From: a virus
IMG/VR virus record: IMGVR_UViG_3300033064_006589
Span: 1-45,524 of that record
Length of the DNA: 45,524 bases
Reading direction: 5' to 3' (one strand)
In this document: piece after piece, positions 30,143 through 43,100 of the stretch
Position numbering within the stretch: the stretch's first letter is position 1
How the letters are laid out: each line of letters opens with the position of its first letter
The notes under the pieces: model-generated
What the model was told of the DNA's origin: nothing
The model's database searches: none
The model's input: the letters and a program-made list of their open reading frames with translations, nothing else
Made by a program: the position numbers and the translations under genes

Positions 30143-31108
30143 ATGAATCCATATACCGCCGTGCCCCAGGCTTTGCGCGAGAGCCGCCGCACCCTGCGGG
30201 ATATAATTACGGATATGGCGGCCACCCGGTCCGAAGAGGCCAAGTCTCAATTTGCACAATCCCAACAAAAAGGCGAGATTGAACTGGCTGAAATGCAAAG
30301 TAAGGCCAAGCTTGCCGAGATCGCCGCTGGTCGTAAATTTAAAGAAGATCAGTTGGATGAGACTACGCGGCATCACAAAGCAATAGAAAATATCCAGTCC
30401 CCCCAGGCTGAGATGTTGAACAAGACGGATACGCTACATAATTGGATGTTGAGTTCACCGCTGATTTCCTCGGCAGTCAAAGATATAGCTTCCAAGAACC
30501 TGCCGCCGGAGGAGCTTAACCAGGTGGTGTCCGGCCATCAGGCCAAGCAGATGTTCGATCAAATCTCCAAGACTCCCGGATTTTTTTACCGCAACTTAAA
30601 AGGGTTGGCAATCGATAAACTTGAGAGCATTACCGCCCAAATTCAGGACCCGAATTCCGGGCTGGATCAAGCAGCCATACAAAAACTTCATGATGAAGAG
30701 TATAAGCCGTTGTTCGACCAATTGGAAAAGCTGAGTGTAATTTTGGGTGAAAACGAAAAGATTACGCCCGAGCAGGAAGAAACAATCATTGATATGGCTA
30801 TGGATTATGTCAAGGCCGGGGCCGGTACCGTGAGCCTGGAGGATGCAATCGTTGAGGTCATGGATGCGGTCAAGCAAATCCGTAATGAGGTCCACGGTAA
30901 TAAAAAGTGGTTTCCGGCCAGCCTGGAAGAACTTCTGTCCCCGGCTGATGAAGCGAGTGCGGCCGGCGGTGATGATAAAGGGAGCTGGAAACATTATCTT
31001 AAAAACCCGCCGAAGTCTGAAACGACTCCGAAACCGCGAGCACAAGAGCCGACGAACCCGACCTTGCGAAAAATTATGACAGATCCGTATGCGCATATAA
31101 CGCCATAA
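30143..31108 (+). CDS. Helical internal virion protein, 321 aa
   Basis: An AGGAG ribosome site precedes the ATG. The first 110 residues are a long helical stretch (RESRRTLRDIITDM; EEAKSQFAQSQQKGEIELAE), the middle is globular-helical, and the last 50 residues are Pro/Lys-rich and disordered. No enzyme motif is visible. Placed between a glycine-zipper protein and the giant polyvalent gene, it is likely packaged in the head and ejected with them, or scaffolds their assembly around the portal. Confidence 0.6.
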   Translation: MNPYTAVPQALRESRRTLRDIITDMAATRSEEAKSQFAQSQQKGEIELAEMQSKAKLAEIAAGRKFKEDQLDETTRHHKAIENIQSPQAEMLNKTDTLHNWMLSSPLISSAVKDIASKNLPPEELNQVVSGHQAKQMFDQISKTPGFFYRNLKGLAIDKLESITAQIQDPNSGLDQAAIQKLHDEEYKPLFDQLEKLSVILGENEKITPEQEETIIDMAMDYVKAGAGTVSLEDAIVEVMDAVKQIRNEVHGNKKWFPASLEELLSPADEASAAGGDDKGSWKHYLKNPPKSETTPKPRAQEPTNPTLRKIMTDPYAHITP

Positions 31109-31116
31109 TAAGAAAC

Positions 31117-34100
31117 ATGAATAAAACCGTCCAAAAGTGGTTTGATGATCCGGAATTCAAAGCCCTGCCCCTTTCGGAAAAAGAAAAGGCCCTGACTTTT
31201 TTCTTTGATCGGGAAATAGCCGGTAAAGATGCCGAAGGTTTCGGCAGGTTGCCGAGTACGGATCAGCGGCGGGTCAGGAACAACTTTGTAGAGATGAATC
31301 TGGCTCCGAACCGGCCGGCTCCGCCGTCGCGCGGACTGCTTTCCGATATTATGGTTTCAGGTGGGCGGGCTGCGGCTGGCGTACCTGAAATGTTTTTGCA
31401 TGGCGCGGCCGGAGTCGATGAACTGGTTGAACGGCATGTCCTGCCTGAAGACGGCGGGTTTGATTTAAAAAAATGGGCCAGGGCCAAAGCGCGGGATATT
31501 GAGGGCTTCAAGGAAGAAAAGCTGCCATTATCAAAAGAAACTCTGACAGGTGGCCCCAGGTCATGGATTACCGGCGGACTTGAAAGCGCCGGCACTTCTT
31601 TGTCAATAAAACTACCGGCCACGTTAACCGGTTTTGCTTTGGCCGGCCCCTTGGGTGCGGTAATAGGATGGCTTTCGGGTGTACCGCTTTTTTCCATGGC
31701 CCAATATGATCAGAGCTTGCAGGAACATTTGAAAGCGGGCGTTTCGGAACCGGATGCCGAAGAAGCGGCAATTTTCGAGGCTGCGTCAGAAGGTGGCTTT
31801 GAGCTGCTTAGCGACGTGATTGAGGTTGTTACCCTCGGCACAGGCGGCATTCTGTCGGCACCCGGCAAAGAAGCCCTGAAAAAAGGGGCAGTAAAAGTAT
31901 TAAAGGGAGCCTGGAAACAATCTCTGAAAAAAGGCGCTGCAGTGGCTGGGGCCGAAACCCTCGGCGAGCTGTCCAATATTGGTGTGCAGGCTGAAATACG
32001 TGCCCAGACCGGGATCGGTGATCAACGTTTCTGGCAGGCGATTAAAGAAAACCTGGGTTCTGTTACGGTGGCCAGTCTGATATTCGGCACCCTGGGCGGC
32101 GGCTTGAATCTCACCAACGCACATATTACCCGCAAACTGCTTGAAGATCAGACAGCCGATCCGGAAAGAAGATTGGCTGCTGTCAAAGAAGTAGCTAATG
32201 CCCTCAATAAAAGCTCTCCCGAAGTTTCCCGGCAATGGACCGCAGGAGCCGTAGACGCCGTAACCGTCGGCGAGCCGATCAAGCTGACCATTGAAAAGCC
32301 GGTCGATACTGCTAAAGTTGCCGCCGAAAAGGAAAAAACGCTTAAGAAAAACCAGCCGTTGGCTTCGAATGCCGAGGCTGTCGCCGATATCGGCAAGAAA
32401 ACGCAAAAACCGATAGTATCCGAAATAGAAACGCCCCCTCGGACCCCATCGCCGGAAATGTCGCGTGGCGCCGGCGCGGCAATGGCCGCATCTGCGGAAC
32501 CTGTTGAAGATCCGCTTATGGTTCAGCCGCGATCCATGGAAGAACTTGAGGCGATGCTGTCACCCGGCCAAAGACAGACCATCAAAGATCGAGCTGAGGA
32601 AATGGCTGTGGAAGACGCTGCGACGGATGATATTACCCGTGAATACGCCCGCGCGGTGATTGCAAAGCATAAAGCCGGGATCCCATCGCCGGAAGCGGAG
32701 GTTGAGCCTGGCGATGAAAAGGTCGAACCTGCCAAAGTGAAGTTTATTATTACGGCCCAGGATAAGGCCAATCTCAAAGAGCTGGGGTATTCCGACGATC
32801 AGATCAACAAGATGAAGCCGAATGAGGCGCAGCGGATCATCGAAGCCGGAAAAGCTCTGGAAACGAAGCCACAAGAAACCGTAGGCGCGGGAGCGGTAAA
32901 ACCGTCCGCCGTGCAGATATTGACAGGGAAAAGGTCGAAAAAGGCTGAAATTAAGATCGATGAACCTAAAGCCGGCGGCGGGGAGCCTCCCGAAGTATCG
33001 ACCGCGACGCAGATATTGGCCGGCAAGAAGCCTGAAACCAAAAAGGAAAAGGCGTTGCGGGAATATACAGCGTTTGTTGTCGGATTGACCGCTGAGGAAA
33101 AAGGAATTGCCGGCGACTTGATTGTGGAAGCGCCTGAATTTGCGTTGCAACAAAAGCTTAAGATTGAAAAGAAGCTGACCGAGGCAGATGAAAAAGAGCC
33201 TTGGAAAATACCCCTTAAAGAGTTTGTAAAAACAAGACCAGTAGAAAAGTATAGGAGGGTTATAAAGAAAGAAGATTTTTGGCATGGCCTTCATTCTGAG
33301 AGCGTTAGACAGGCGGTTGAAAGTGGCGATCCGGTACCGGACGAAGTTCTTAAAGATTATCCCAATCTACAGAAGAAAAAATCAGAAAAACTCAAGCCTA
33401 ATGAAATCGGCAGAAACATCTACGGCGAAAGAGTAGGCGAAGACGAAGGCGGCCGCTATACGGTTACAGACTCGGGGATAAGGGCTTATGCCGCAAGACC
33501 GATAACTCCAACCAGGGCAGGAGTAATCTCTGCGCCTTACACAGCGCAAGAGCTTTTTGATAAGGGAAGCGAGTCGTATCTATCCAGGGAAGAATATGAG
33601 AGTTTTACCGCCGAGGCGAAGGGTGAAGAAAAAACGCCCGAGAAGACCAAAGAAACCAATAAAGATGAATGGAAAAGGGTTCCAGGAGGAGCGTTAGTTT
33701 CAACATTTGGAAATTATTTAATTAGTGGAGAGCCTGGTCAGTATCGATTATCAGACGAGAGTAACGGACAGGCTTTGGGCACATTAACAAATCTTGAAAC
33801 TGCTAAGACAAAGGCTTCTAACCATTGGATAAAAGCGAACAAGGACAAAAAAGAGGAAACGGAAAAGCCAATTAATACCATCTCCTTTGAGAAGATAGAC
33901 GAAAAAACGGAAAAACCTACAGAGCCTTTGACAAGGTCAAAAAAAGATACTATTATAGGTCAAAAAGAACCTACTAAGAAACCTGCGTCTGAAATGACCG
34001 CTGACGATCTCCTCGCTGAGTGGGATCTGCAAGCCGCTGAAACTGAACCTGCTCCGGAACCTGAAGCTAAAGAAAAACCGGTAGAGCTTGTTGTAACTTC

Positions 34101-37100
34101 GCTGGTGTCGGGTAAAACCGAAACAATCTCTTTGCCGGAGCCGCTTACGGCTAAAGATAAAGCCAAAGAAACCGCCGATCATCTAAAAAATGCCTTTAAC
34201 GCATTTAAGGATATTAACAAAATCCTTGGCGAAGAAGGGGCGGTCGGAGAGCTTGACCCGAAGAAGTGGGAGCAAATCAGGCCGCTATTAAAGCTGGCAT
34301 GGGATGAAGTTTTAGCGGCCGGAAAATCAGGCAAAGAATTTGTTGCATTAGCCCTAAAGAATCTACGATCTGAGGGCCGCCCGTACTTTGAAAAGTTTGT
34401 CCGCGAGGAAGTTGGAAAGGAGGGGCAAGATGAACGAACAAATACCGGCACCAATGTTCTGGATGAGGGCGAGGCTGATCTGGCTGCTGGCAAACGAACC
34501 GCAGGAGGTCAAAAGTCTGTATCAGAAAAGCCCGAACGTACTGCGCAAGAGGTTGCAGGAAAAAGCCCAACAAGCGGTATTGAAGCGCCGGAAACTGATG
34601 CAGGAAGGGGATCTGGCCGAGGACCAGATAGACGAGATAGTGCTGAACATGGTGGCCCCGAGCGAGGGAGTACCGTCCGAGCCGCTGCCGGAAGCGCAGG
34701 AACTGAAGATCAGGGACTGGTTGGAGAGTCAGAATTAGCTCCTGAAGACCGTAGCCATGTAATTGAAGAAGATGATGTAATAGTCCCCAAAGGCCCGGAG
34801 TCCAGAATCCAGGCCAATATCAAAGCCATACAGCTTTTAAAGAAGCTCCAAACCGAAGACCGCAATCCTACCCCTGATGAAAAGAAAATCCTGGCCCAAT
34901 ATGTTGGCTGGGGTGCTTTTTCCCAAAAAGTTTTCAATAGAGAATTTACTGATTATTTAAAAAATTTTGCCGACTATCGTTCTCCTGAAAGCCACTTTTA
35001 CAATGATAGCGGCAAAAAATATCTTGCCTGGAAAAAGAAATACGGTACCAGGCTGCATCCGGCCCTCGGCGGTCTTTTATCCGATGAGGAATGGAAGAGC
35101 GCCGAAGAATCAACAATCAATGCCCACTATACGTCCAGATCCGTTATTAAGTCCATGTGGGCCATGGCCGAGCGGTTAGGTTTTAAGGGCGGCACCGTAC
35201 TTGAACCAGGGGCCGGAGTCGGTCACTTCTTCGGACTAATGCCACAAGGTCTTGCTGAGAATTCTTCATTGTTTGGTGTTGAACTGGACACCATCACCGG
35301 TGGAATTCTTGAAAAACTGTATCCGCAGGCCCATATTCAAACTACAGCCTTTGAAAAATCAAAGGGCATAGCTGACAACTCCATCGATCTGACGATTACC
35401 AATGTTCCCTTTGCCAATTACCGGGTAATAGATAAAAAACATCCTGATTATTCCGGGTGGTCGCTGCACAACTATTTCTTTGGCCGATCCCTCAGCTTAA
35501 CCAAGCCGGGCGGTTTGGTTGTCGCCATTACCTCGTCATGGACCATGGATGCCAAGTCAAACGGCAAGGTGCGCGAATACTTAGCAAGCAAGGCTGATCT
35601 TGTGGGCGCTATCCGGCTTCCGAATACCGCCTTTGCTGAAAATGCCGGCACCGAAGTTGTTACCGATATTTTAATATTTCGAAAGAAGGATTCCGGCAAT
35701 GTATCGGCCGGTAATGATTTTAGGGTAACGCACAGGCTGGAAACCAAACAAAGCAAGCAGATTGTGGAAAAGCTCGATGCCGCCCGAAAGCGTTATGCCA
35801 AACTTAACGTTATGCCCAAAGGCCGGAAACGGACCAAGGCCGAAAAAGAGACATTGGCCGCGGCAAGGGTAGAGGTCGATAACCTTCTCGGAGAGCTTCA
35901 GGGCCTTTACGGTGTTAACGAATACTTTATTCAAAACCCGGAAATGGTTCTGGGCGAACATTCTATGAAGGGCACCATGTATGCCGGTGATTCATACACG
36001 GTAACTCCAACCGGCAATCTTGAAGAACAAATACAAGAGATTGTTCAGAGGCTTCCCGAAAATATAGCAGGCGAAGGCACTGACATATCTAAAATCAAGC
36101 CGGTATTATACGCTGATTTGGATTCTAAAGAAGGTACGCTGACTCAAAAAGACGGAAAGATTTATCTGGTTGATAACGGCCGCATGGTCGAACCTTTCTA
36201 TCTCGATACAAAAGGCAAAAAGCAGAAGGTTGCCGGCGTAAGACTCAAACGCTTAAAGTCATACCTGGAACTGCGAGATCTTACAACCAACCTGTTTGAA
36301 GTGATGGCTGATGTAGATACAACAGACGATGATATAACGTATCTACAAGACAAGCTTAACAAAAAATATGACGCCTATGTTAAAAAATATAATCATTTCG
36401 GTCACACTTCAAACTCTTATATCAGAAAAGTCGATAATGATTTTGCTGTTGTCGACGCCCTTGAAATTGAGACCAAAGACGGTCCGGAAGATTTTGTTAA
36501 AGCGCCGATATTTAACACCCGAACCATCTTCCCGTTTGTAGAGCCTACCACAGCGGAAAGCATCGAGGATGCCGCCAACCTGTCTATTATTTACAGGGGG
36601 AGCATTCAGCCGGCTTATATTGCATCCCTGACCGGGACAGAAAATATCGATCAGGTTAAAAGCGATCTTATCAAAAAGGGTTTGGCATTTATCGATCCCA
36701 CAACAGGATTAATGGAAGCAAAAGACCTGTACCTTTCCGGGAATGTAAAGAAAAAGCTGAAAGCCGCGAAAATTGCCGTTGAAGAAAATCCCGAATATAA
36801 ACACAACATAAAGGCTTTAGAGGCAGTTGTCCCGGAAGATATGGATATTGCTTTTATTGAGTTTAGATTAGGATCTTCCTGGATACCGACTGATGTTGTT
36901 CAAGGTTTTTTAAAAGAAGTTTTAGAGGTTAATGCAAAGGTTGAGTATGCAAAAACAGATGTTAGCTCCCGTTGGTTGGTTTCTCGGGAGGGGTATGGCA
37001 ACTGGGATAATGTAAAAAACAGAGAGACATACGGGACCGAGGATAATTACGGGACTTCATTGATCGAGGCTGCGCTGAACCTAAAGCGGATTACGATCAA

Positions 37101-40100
37101 GAAAAAAATGAGAAACGAGGCCGGTAATGAGGTCACGTATGAAGACAAGGACGCCTCAAAAGAAAATAACCTGAAAATTCAGGAAATCAATACCGAATTT
37201 GTCACCTGGGCCAAAACCCATGAGAAGTGGGCCCCGAAGCTGGCAGAGGTATATAACGAAGAAAAGAACGGTCATGTTCTTCGCAAACACTCAGCTCCTG
37301 TATTCAAGGATGCCGAAGGCAATAAAACCCTTCATTATCCAAACGCTTCAACCGCAATTACTCTAAGAGAGCATCAGAGAATTGCAGTTTCAAGGGCGCT
37401 GCAGGAGTCTGTTCTTCTGGCCTATGGCGTGGGTACCGGGAAAACGTACATTTTTATCACCGCAGCTATGGAAATGCGACGAATCGGAACCGCCAGAAAA
37501 CCGATTATCGTGGTCCACAATCAAACCATCGATCAATACCGTCAATCATTTAAAGTTCTTTATCCGGGTGCCAAGGTCCTTATCCCGAATTATCACCAAC
37601 GTTCAAGCCGTATGCGCAAGAAAACGCTTGTGAGCATGGCCACAGGCGATTGGGATGCTATTGTTCTGCCGCAGTCATTCTTTGACGGAATTGCGAATGA
37701 TCCTGCCAGAGAAACCGCATTTGTGGAAGAACAGCTTGATATGATCGATGAACAGATTTCAGATGCGGAGTCCGAAGACGGCAAAAACTCCTTGACAGTT
37801 AAAGAGCTGGTAAAACTAAAAAAACAAAAACGCCAGAAACTTGAGGCGTTGCTGGATCGACGTAAGGATGAAGCGGTTATCTTCGAACAGATGGGAGTCG
37901 ATGCGTTGCTGATTGATGAAGTCCATGCATATAAGCGCAGCGAATTCTATACCAAAATGAACAAGGTGAAAGGGATTGACAGCGGATCATCCCAAAGAAG
38001 CACCAGTCTTATTCTAAAGAGTGAATTTGTCCGGGAGAAAACCGGGGGGAAAAACGTTATTACGGCAACGGGTACGCCGATTTCAAACACCATGGCCGAG
38101 CTTTGGACTATGCTGAGATATGTCCGCCCGGACCTGCTGGAAGAATACGGCGTTACGCTGTTTGATGATTTTGCAGGGGCTTTTGGTAATGTGGTTGAAG
38201 GTACAGAAGAAACAGCCTCCGGATACAAACTGGTTGATCGTTTTGCCGAGTATGTCAACGGGCCTGAACTGCTGACCATGTTTTACTCCGGGGCTGATGT
38301 GAGGTTGACCAAAGACGCCAACTTGAACTTGCCAAAAATGAAGGGTGGCAAACCTCATGTTGTTGTATCTGAAAAGAGCCCGGAACTAACGCGGTACATT
38401 AAGGACATTATCAGGCAATGGAAAGCCTGGGAGAATCTTACCGGGCGTGAAAAAATGAAGAACCGCCATGTTCCCCTGGTGCTTTATGGCAGAGCTAAAA
38501 AAGCGGCGATTGATTTAAGGTTAATTGATCCTGATTATTACAAAGACGATCAGAACAGCAAAATAAGCAAGGCGGCTGAAAACATATACAAAGTATGGAA
38601 AGAAACAGCGAGAAATAAAAGCACTCAAATTGCATTTCTGGACGTATTCAGGGACCGGGCCAAGAACGAAAGGTTTAACGGCCAGAAGGATCTTAAAGAA
38701 AAACTGATGGCCACGGGTGTTCCGTCTAAAGAAATCGCTATATTTTCGGATGCAGGCACCAGCGAGACCAAGCAGTCCCGGATGAAAGAGAGCATCCGTA
38801 ATGGTGATATTCGGGTTGTTATCGGGTCAACGGCAAAGTTGGGCATAGGGGTTGATATAGCTGATAAGATGATAGGTGCTCATCATATCAATGTACCGGA
38901 CAGGCCCATGGATATCGAGCAAAGAGACGGCCGGATTATTCGCCAAACCAACGAGAACGAGGAAGTGGAGATATACCACTATTGCACAAAAGAAACCTTG
39001 GACTCGGTGATGTTTGGGCGTTTGATGAAAAAACAGCGATACGCGGATCAAGTGCTTACCGGTGATGTTGAGGGTAGAACGTTCAAAGATCCGTATAGTG
39101 TAGAACAGGCCTCTTTTGCGGAGTTTGCCGCAGCTTCTTCCGGAAAGGCCGGAAAGCTTCTTTTTGAGAAAAATGAGCTTTTAGCAGCCGAAAATAAGTA
39201 CAAGGTTGCCCAGACCGCACACATCCGGCGCGTATCCAACGCGAGAAAAAATGTTAATCAAATCCCCAATGAGATTAATGCGCTCGAAGATTCTCTTTCA
39301 GAAGAAAACAAGCTGAAAAAGCATGTTGAAGATACCTTTGAAGGTGTGAAGTTGGGCACGGTGACGTTTGACGGCGAAACCATGGATCGGACGGATGCGG
39401 TCAAAAAGATCGAGGAGCGAGTCAGGGCCATAGCGGATGGGTGGAAAAAACAGCTTGAAGGCATGGCCTTCGGAGATTACCAGAAGCTTGTAGAAAGCCA
39501 GGCCGGAAAGTATCCGGGGAGTTTTTTTCATGACGAAGTGCGGGAGACTGTTCGAGCCAAGGCAGGCGGGATTGACATAAAAACAATCCTATCTGCAAAC
39601 ACAAACTGGAAACGAGGCGAAAAACCATCCCAAAAAATTAAGTTTAATAAAGAATGGGGTGGCGAGGAAGAACAGGTTCTTAGGCGGATTCGAGTTGCAT
39701 ATTTTTACAACGGGAAAAACCTTGATCGAGCAAATATAGATCCAGATACGCTTGGTCACAACTTTACCCGTAAATTTAACGACATGCTGAGGGTGGTTGC
39801 CGCAAGGCCGGGCATAACCCAAAAAAGTATTGATAAGTCAAAAAATGATTTGGCTGAATTTAAAAATATTTCCAAGGAAGCCTTTAAATATAAGCAAGAA
39901 TTGTCGCACGCTCAGAAACGAATTGCCGATATTGACAGAGAGCTGGTTAATCTTTCGAATGAAGAAACTGAAGGAATGCCGATCACTGCACAGGAAACGA
40001 CAAAGGAGATAGAGAAAGAAGCCGAAGTCGCCGAAGACAAACCTCAAGAGGAAATAGAGAAAAAAGATAGGGCCGCCAGTGTCTCCGGGTCAGTTCAGTA

Positions 40101-43100
40101 TTACGCTTTTAGGGATAAGGAGTTTGTTCCGGTTGAGGGTAAAAAAGTTAAGGAGATTGATGGCTTTGATGCTTTTTTAAATAAGTACAATGACCGGTGG
40201 GAGGTTATTGAAGCCCGGAGCGGCCTTTCGATGGGATCTGGTGAGACTCAGGAAAAAGCCATTGATAAAGCTTTGGAAAACATAAATCGGTTAGGGATAG
40301 ACCATGTTAACAAGTCAATAGAAACTGCTGTTAGTGAAACCGGTGAATCCCCATGGAGTTCCGGTGGCCACCCTGAATTTTCTACCCGTACAACTCTTGC
40401 GGAATACGAATTAACCCAACAGGATATTCAGGATATATACGAAAAAAGAGGTATGCAAGCGGGCATCTCCCCTGAAGGCCATGTTTGGGTAAAAACAAAG
40501 CCCGGCTATGGATTTGAGGTTCGGCTGGTCGATCATATTTCTGAAGACACTTTGGGGTTTGAAGTTGGAATCGGCCAGATGCAAAAAGACGGCAAGCTAA
40601 TTGCCGGAAAATATGAAAATTCTACTATTGAACTGAGAAAAGACGTTGCGGATATATGGGCGCTACACCATGAAGAAGGGCACTTGGCTGAAGATATCGG
40701 CTTGTTGGCTGCTGCTGATATACGTGTGTTAAATAGTGCTGTGCGGAAGGAAAAGAAAGATGATGCCTACCGTCCGACCAAGGAAGATCGGGCAAATTGG
40801 ATTGAATCTAACCTTGAAGCGCGGGAAAAATACAGAGATCGCGGGCGGCTTTTCCGGGTTCTTCAGAAGATCAGGGATTTAATCGATGCGCTGGTGAATC
40901 TTGCCGAAAGAACAACCTCCAAGAGCGTTCTCAGGGGCTTCGAGACCGGAAAGCTATTTGAGCGTGAAGGCAGACCAACAGTTGCGGAAGCTGTCAAAAA
41001 AAAAGGGCCGCTGTATAAGGTAATTGAGCCCGGACCGGTGATGGGCAAGCAAGCCCTGGATGATATTGAAAAGGATCGATCTTTTGCTAATAGGATATTT
41101 GAACAAAGGGATGTCGGAGTAAAAGAGGCTGAATTAGAGACCCAGGAGCTGCAAAAGGAAGTTCAGCGGCTGGCCGGACCCAAAAGCCGGCGGCGTTTCG
41201 CTCCTTTTGCTTATGACAAAGAGTTGAAGCGGTCTCGGGAGTCGGATCGGCTGGACATGGCCATGATGATCTTTCGGGATCTTAAAATTAATCCGGATAA
41301 AGCGCAGGAATTTCGGCAATGGGCAAAAGAGGCTCTGGAGAACCCTAAAACGCCGAAGGGCCGCAAGATCCAGATAAAAGAATATCTGGATATCCTTGAT
41401 CGAGCAGAGAAGCTCACAGACGAACAAAAGGCCCTGGTGGACGATATCGGCAGGCGCTTTGACCGGGCGTTTATGATTGCCCAGGCGAATAAGGTGGTGA
41501 GCAGATTTCTTGATCACTATGTGCGCCGGGTGTGGAGTTTGCCCAAAGGCAAGGAAAGCGATTTCAGGTCTTCAGGCGCGGCATACGGCTTTAAGACCTT
41601 TACTACGGCCAAGATGCAGCGCAAATTTGAGACCATCCTGGACGGCTGGACGGAGGGGTATGATCTGAAAATTAAAGGGTTAACCAATTCATACGGCGCG
41701 TATATTGCCGATCTGGAAGCTATTCTGGCAAACAAGGATTTTATTGTTCAGGGTTATAGCACCGTCGATACCGAAGGTCGGCATTTGTTTTCAACATCCA
41801 GAAAAGGTCCATATAAAGATTACGCGCCTTTGAAGGCTCCGGGATTTAAAGTATGGGAATGGGCCGGCCGGGTTGAAACCGAAATTGCGCCGGATGAATC
41901 GAATGCCTTGCTGGTGGATGATTACGGCAGAAAATTCTTTTTCGGTGCCGTGGAACGGGAACCCGAAACGTGGGCCGTATTTACAATCGATGAAGATGGC
42001 AACCGGGGCAACCGGGCGCTGCGAGCTTTTTTAGATCAGAAATCGGCAGAGGAATTTGCCGAGAGAGTAGAAGAAGAGTCGAAGCCTTGGGCGGTTTATA
42101 AAATCGACGATGAAGGCAACCGTGGCAACCAGGCCCTGCGGGTCTTTAAGGATCAGAAAGCGGCTGAAGAATTTGCCGGAGAAAAGGATTTTGAAACCCA
42201 TATCGAGCATCGACCGGCCAAGGAAATTGAAACTCATATCGAGTATCGACCTGCTAAAGACATTGCCGACGCCTGGGAAGAACGGCAACTGTATGCCCCT
42301 AAACAACTGGCGGAGATCATCAACAAAATGACCGCCGGGGATCGGCTGTTTCCTCAGACACCGGCCCTGGAGTCTCTGACAAGATTTAACATCGGGCTAA
42401 AAGCCTGGATCTTGTTGTCGTCATTCTTTCATCATATTGCCGGAGCCAGATCATGGACGCTCGGTGTACACCACGGATGGAAAGCCGGCCAGGAATTAAA
42501 GGACCCGGTTACCGGTGAAACATATACAGCGTCCGGCTGGAATCCTGTAACTGCGTTTAAGTCGGGGATGAAAAAAATCGAGGATCGAGCGCCAATTGTC
42601 TTTCTGGGGATAAAAAACGGCCTTACCATAGGGGAATTACAGGACTGGTCGGAAGCCTTGTTGCGAGACCGCAAGAACGTTGCCGAACGGCTGGCTAATT
42701 ATCTGGGAATGAAAAAGACCGGCCAGGCCATAGCACACGTCAGTTTTTTGCGAGAGAAATTCACAGACAGCCTGTTTAAAAAATATTTTGCAGGGCTCAA
42801 GGCCGAAGCGTTTGTTATGGAATACATCCATGAACTACAAAAGGCCCAGACCGCACATCTTGAAAAGGGAATACCGCCTCCGGATGTAAACAAAATTGCC
42901 GAACAGGTCGCGAGATTGATAAATGCCGACTTCGGCGGGCTGCACTTGCAGCGCATGGGTCGAAACCCTACCTTGCAGAAAATATTGCGCCTTTTATTGC
43001 TGGCTCCGGACTGGACAGAAAGTAACTTCAGGACTGTCACCGGATTGATACCGGGACTCAATGAATGGATTAGCAAAGCGGTCGGAGATGTAAAGCCGCC

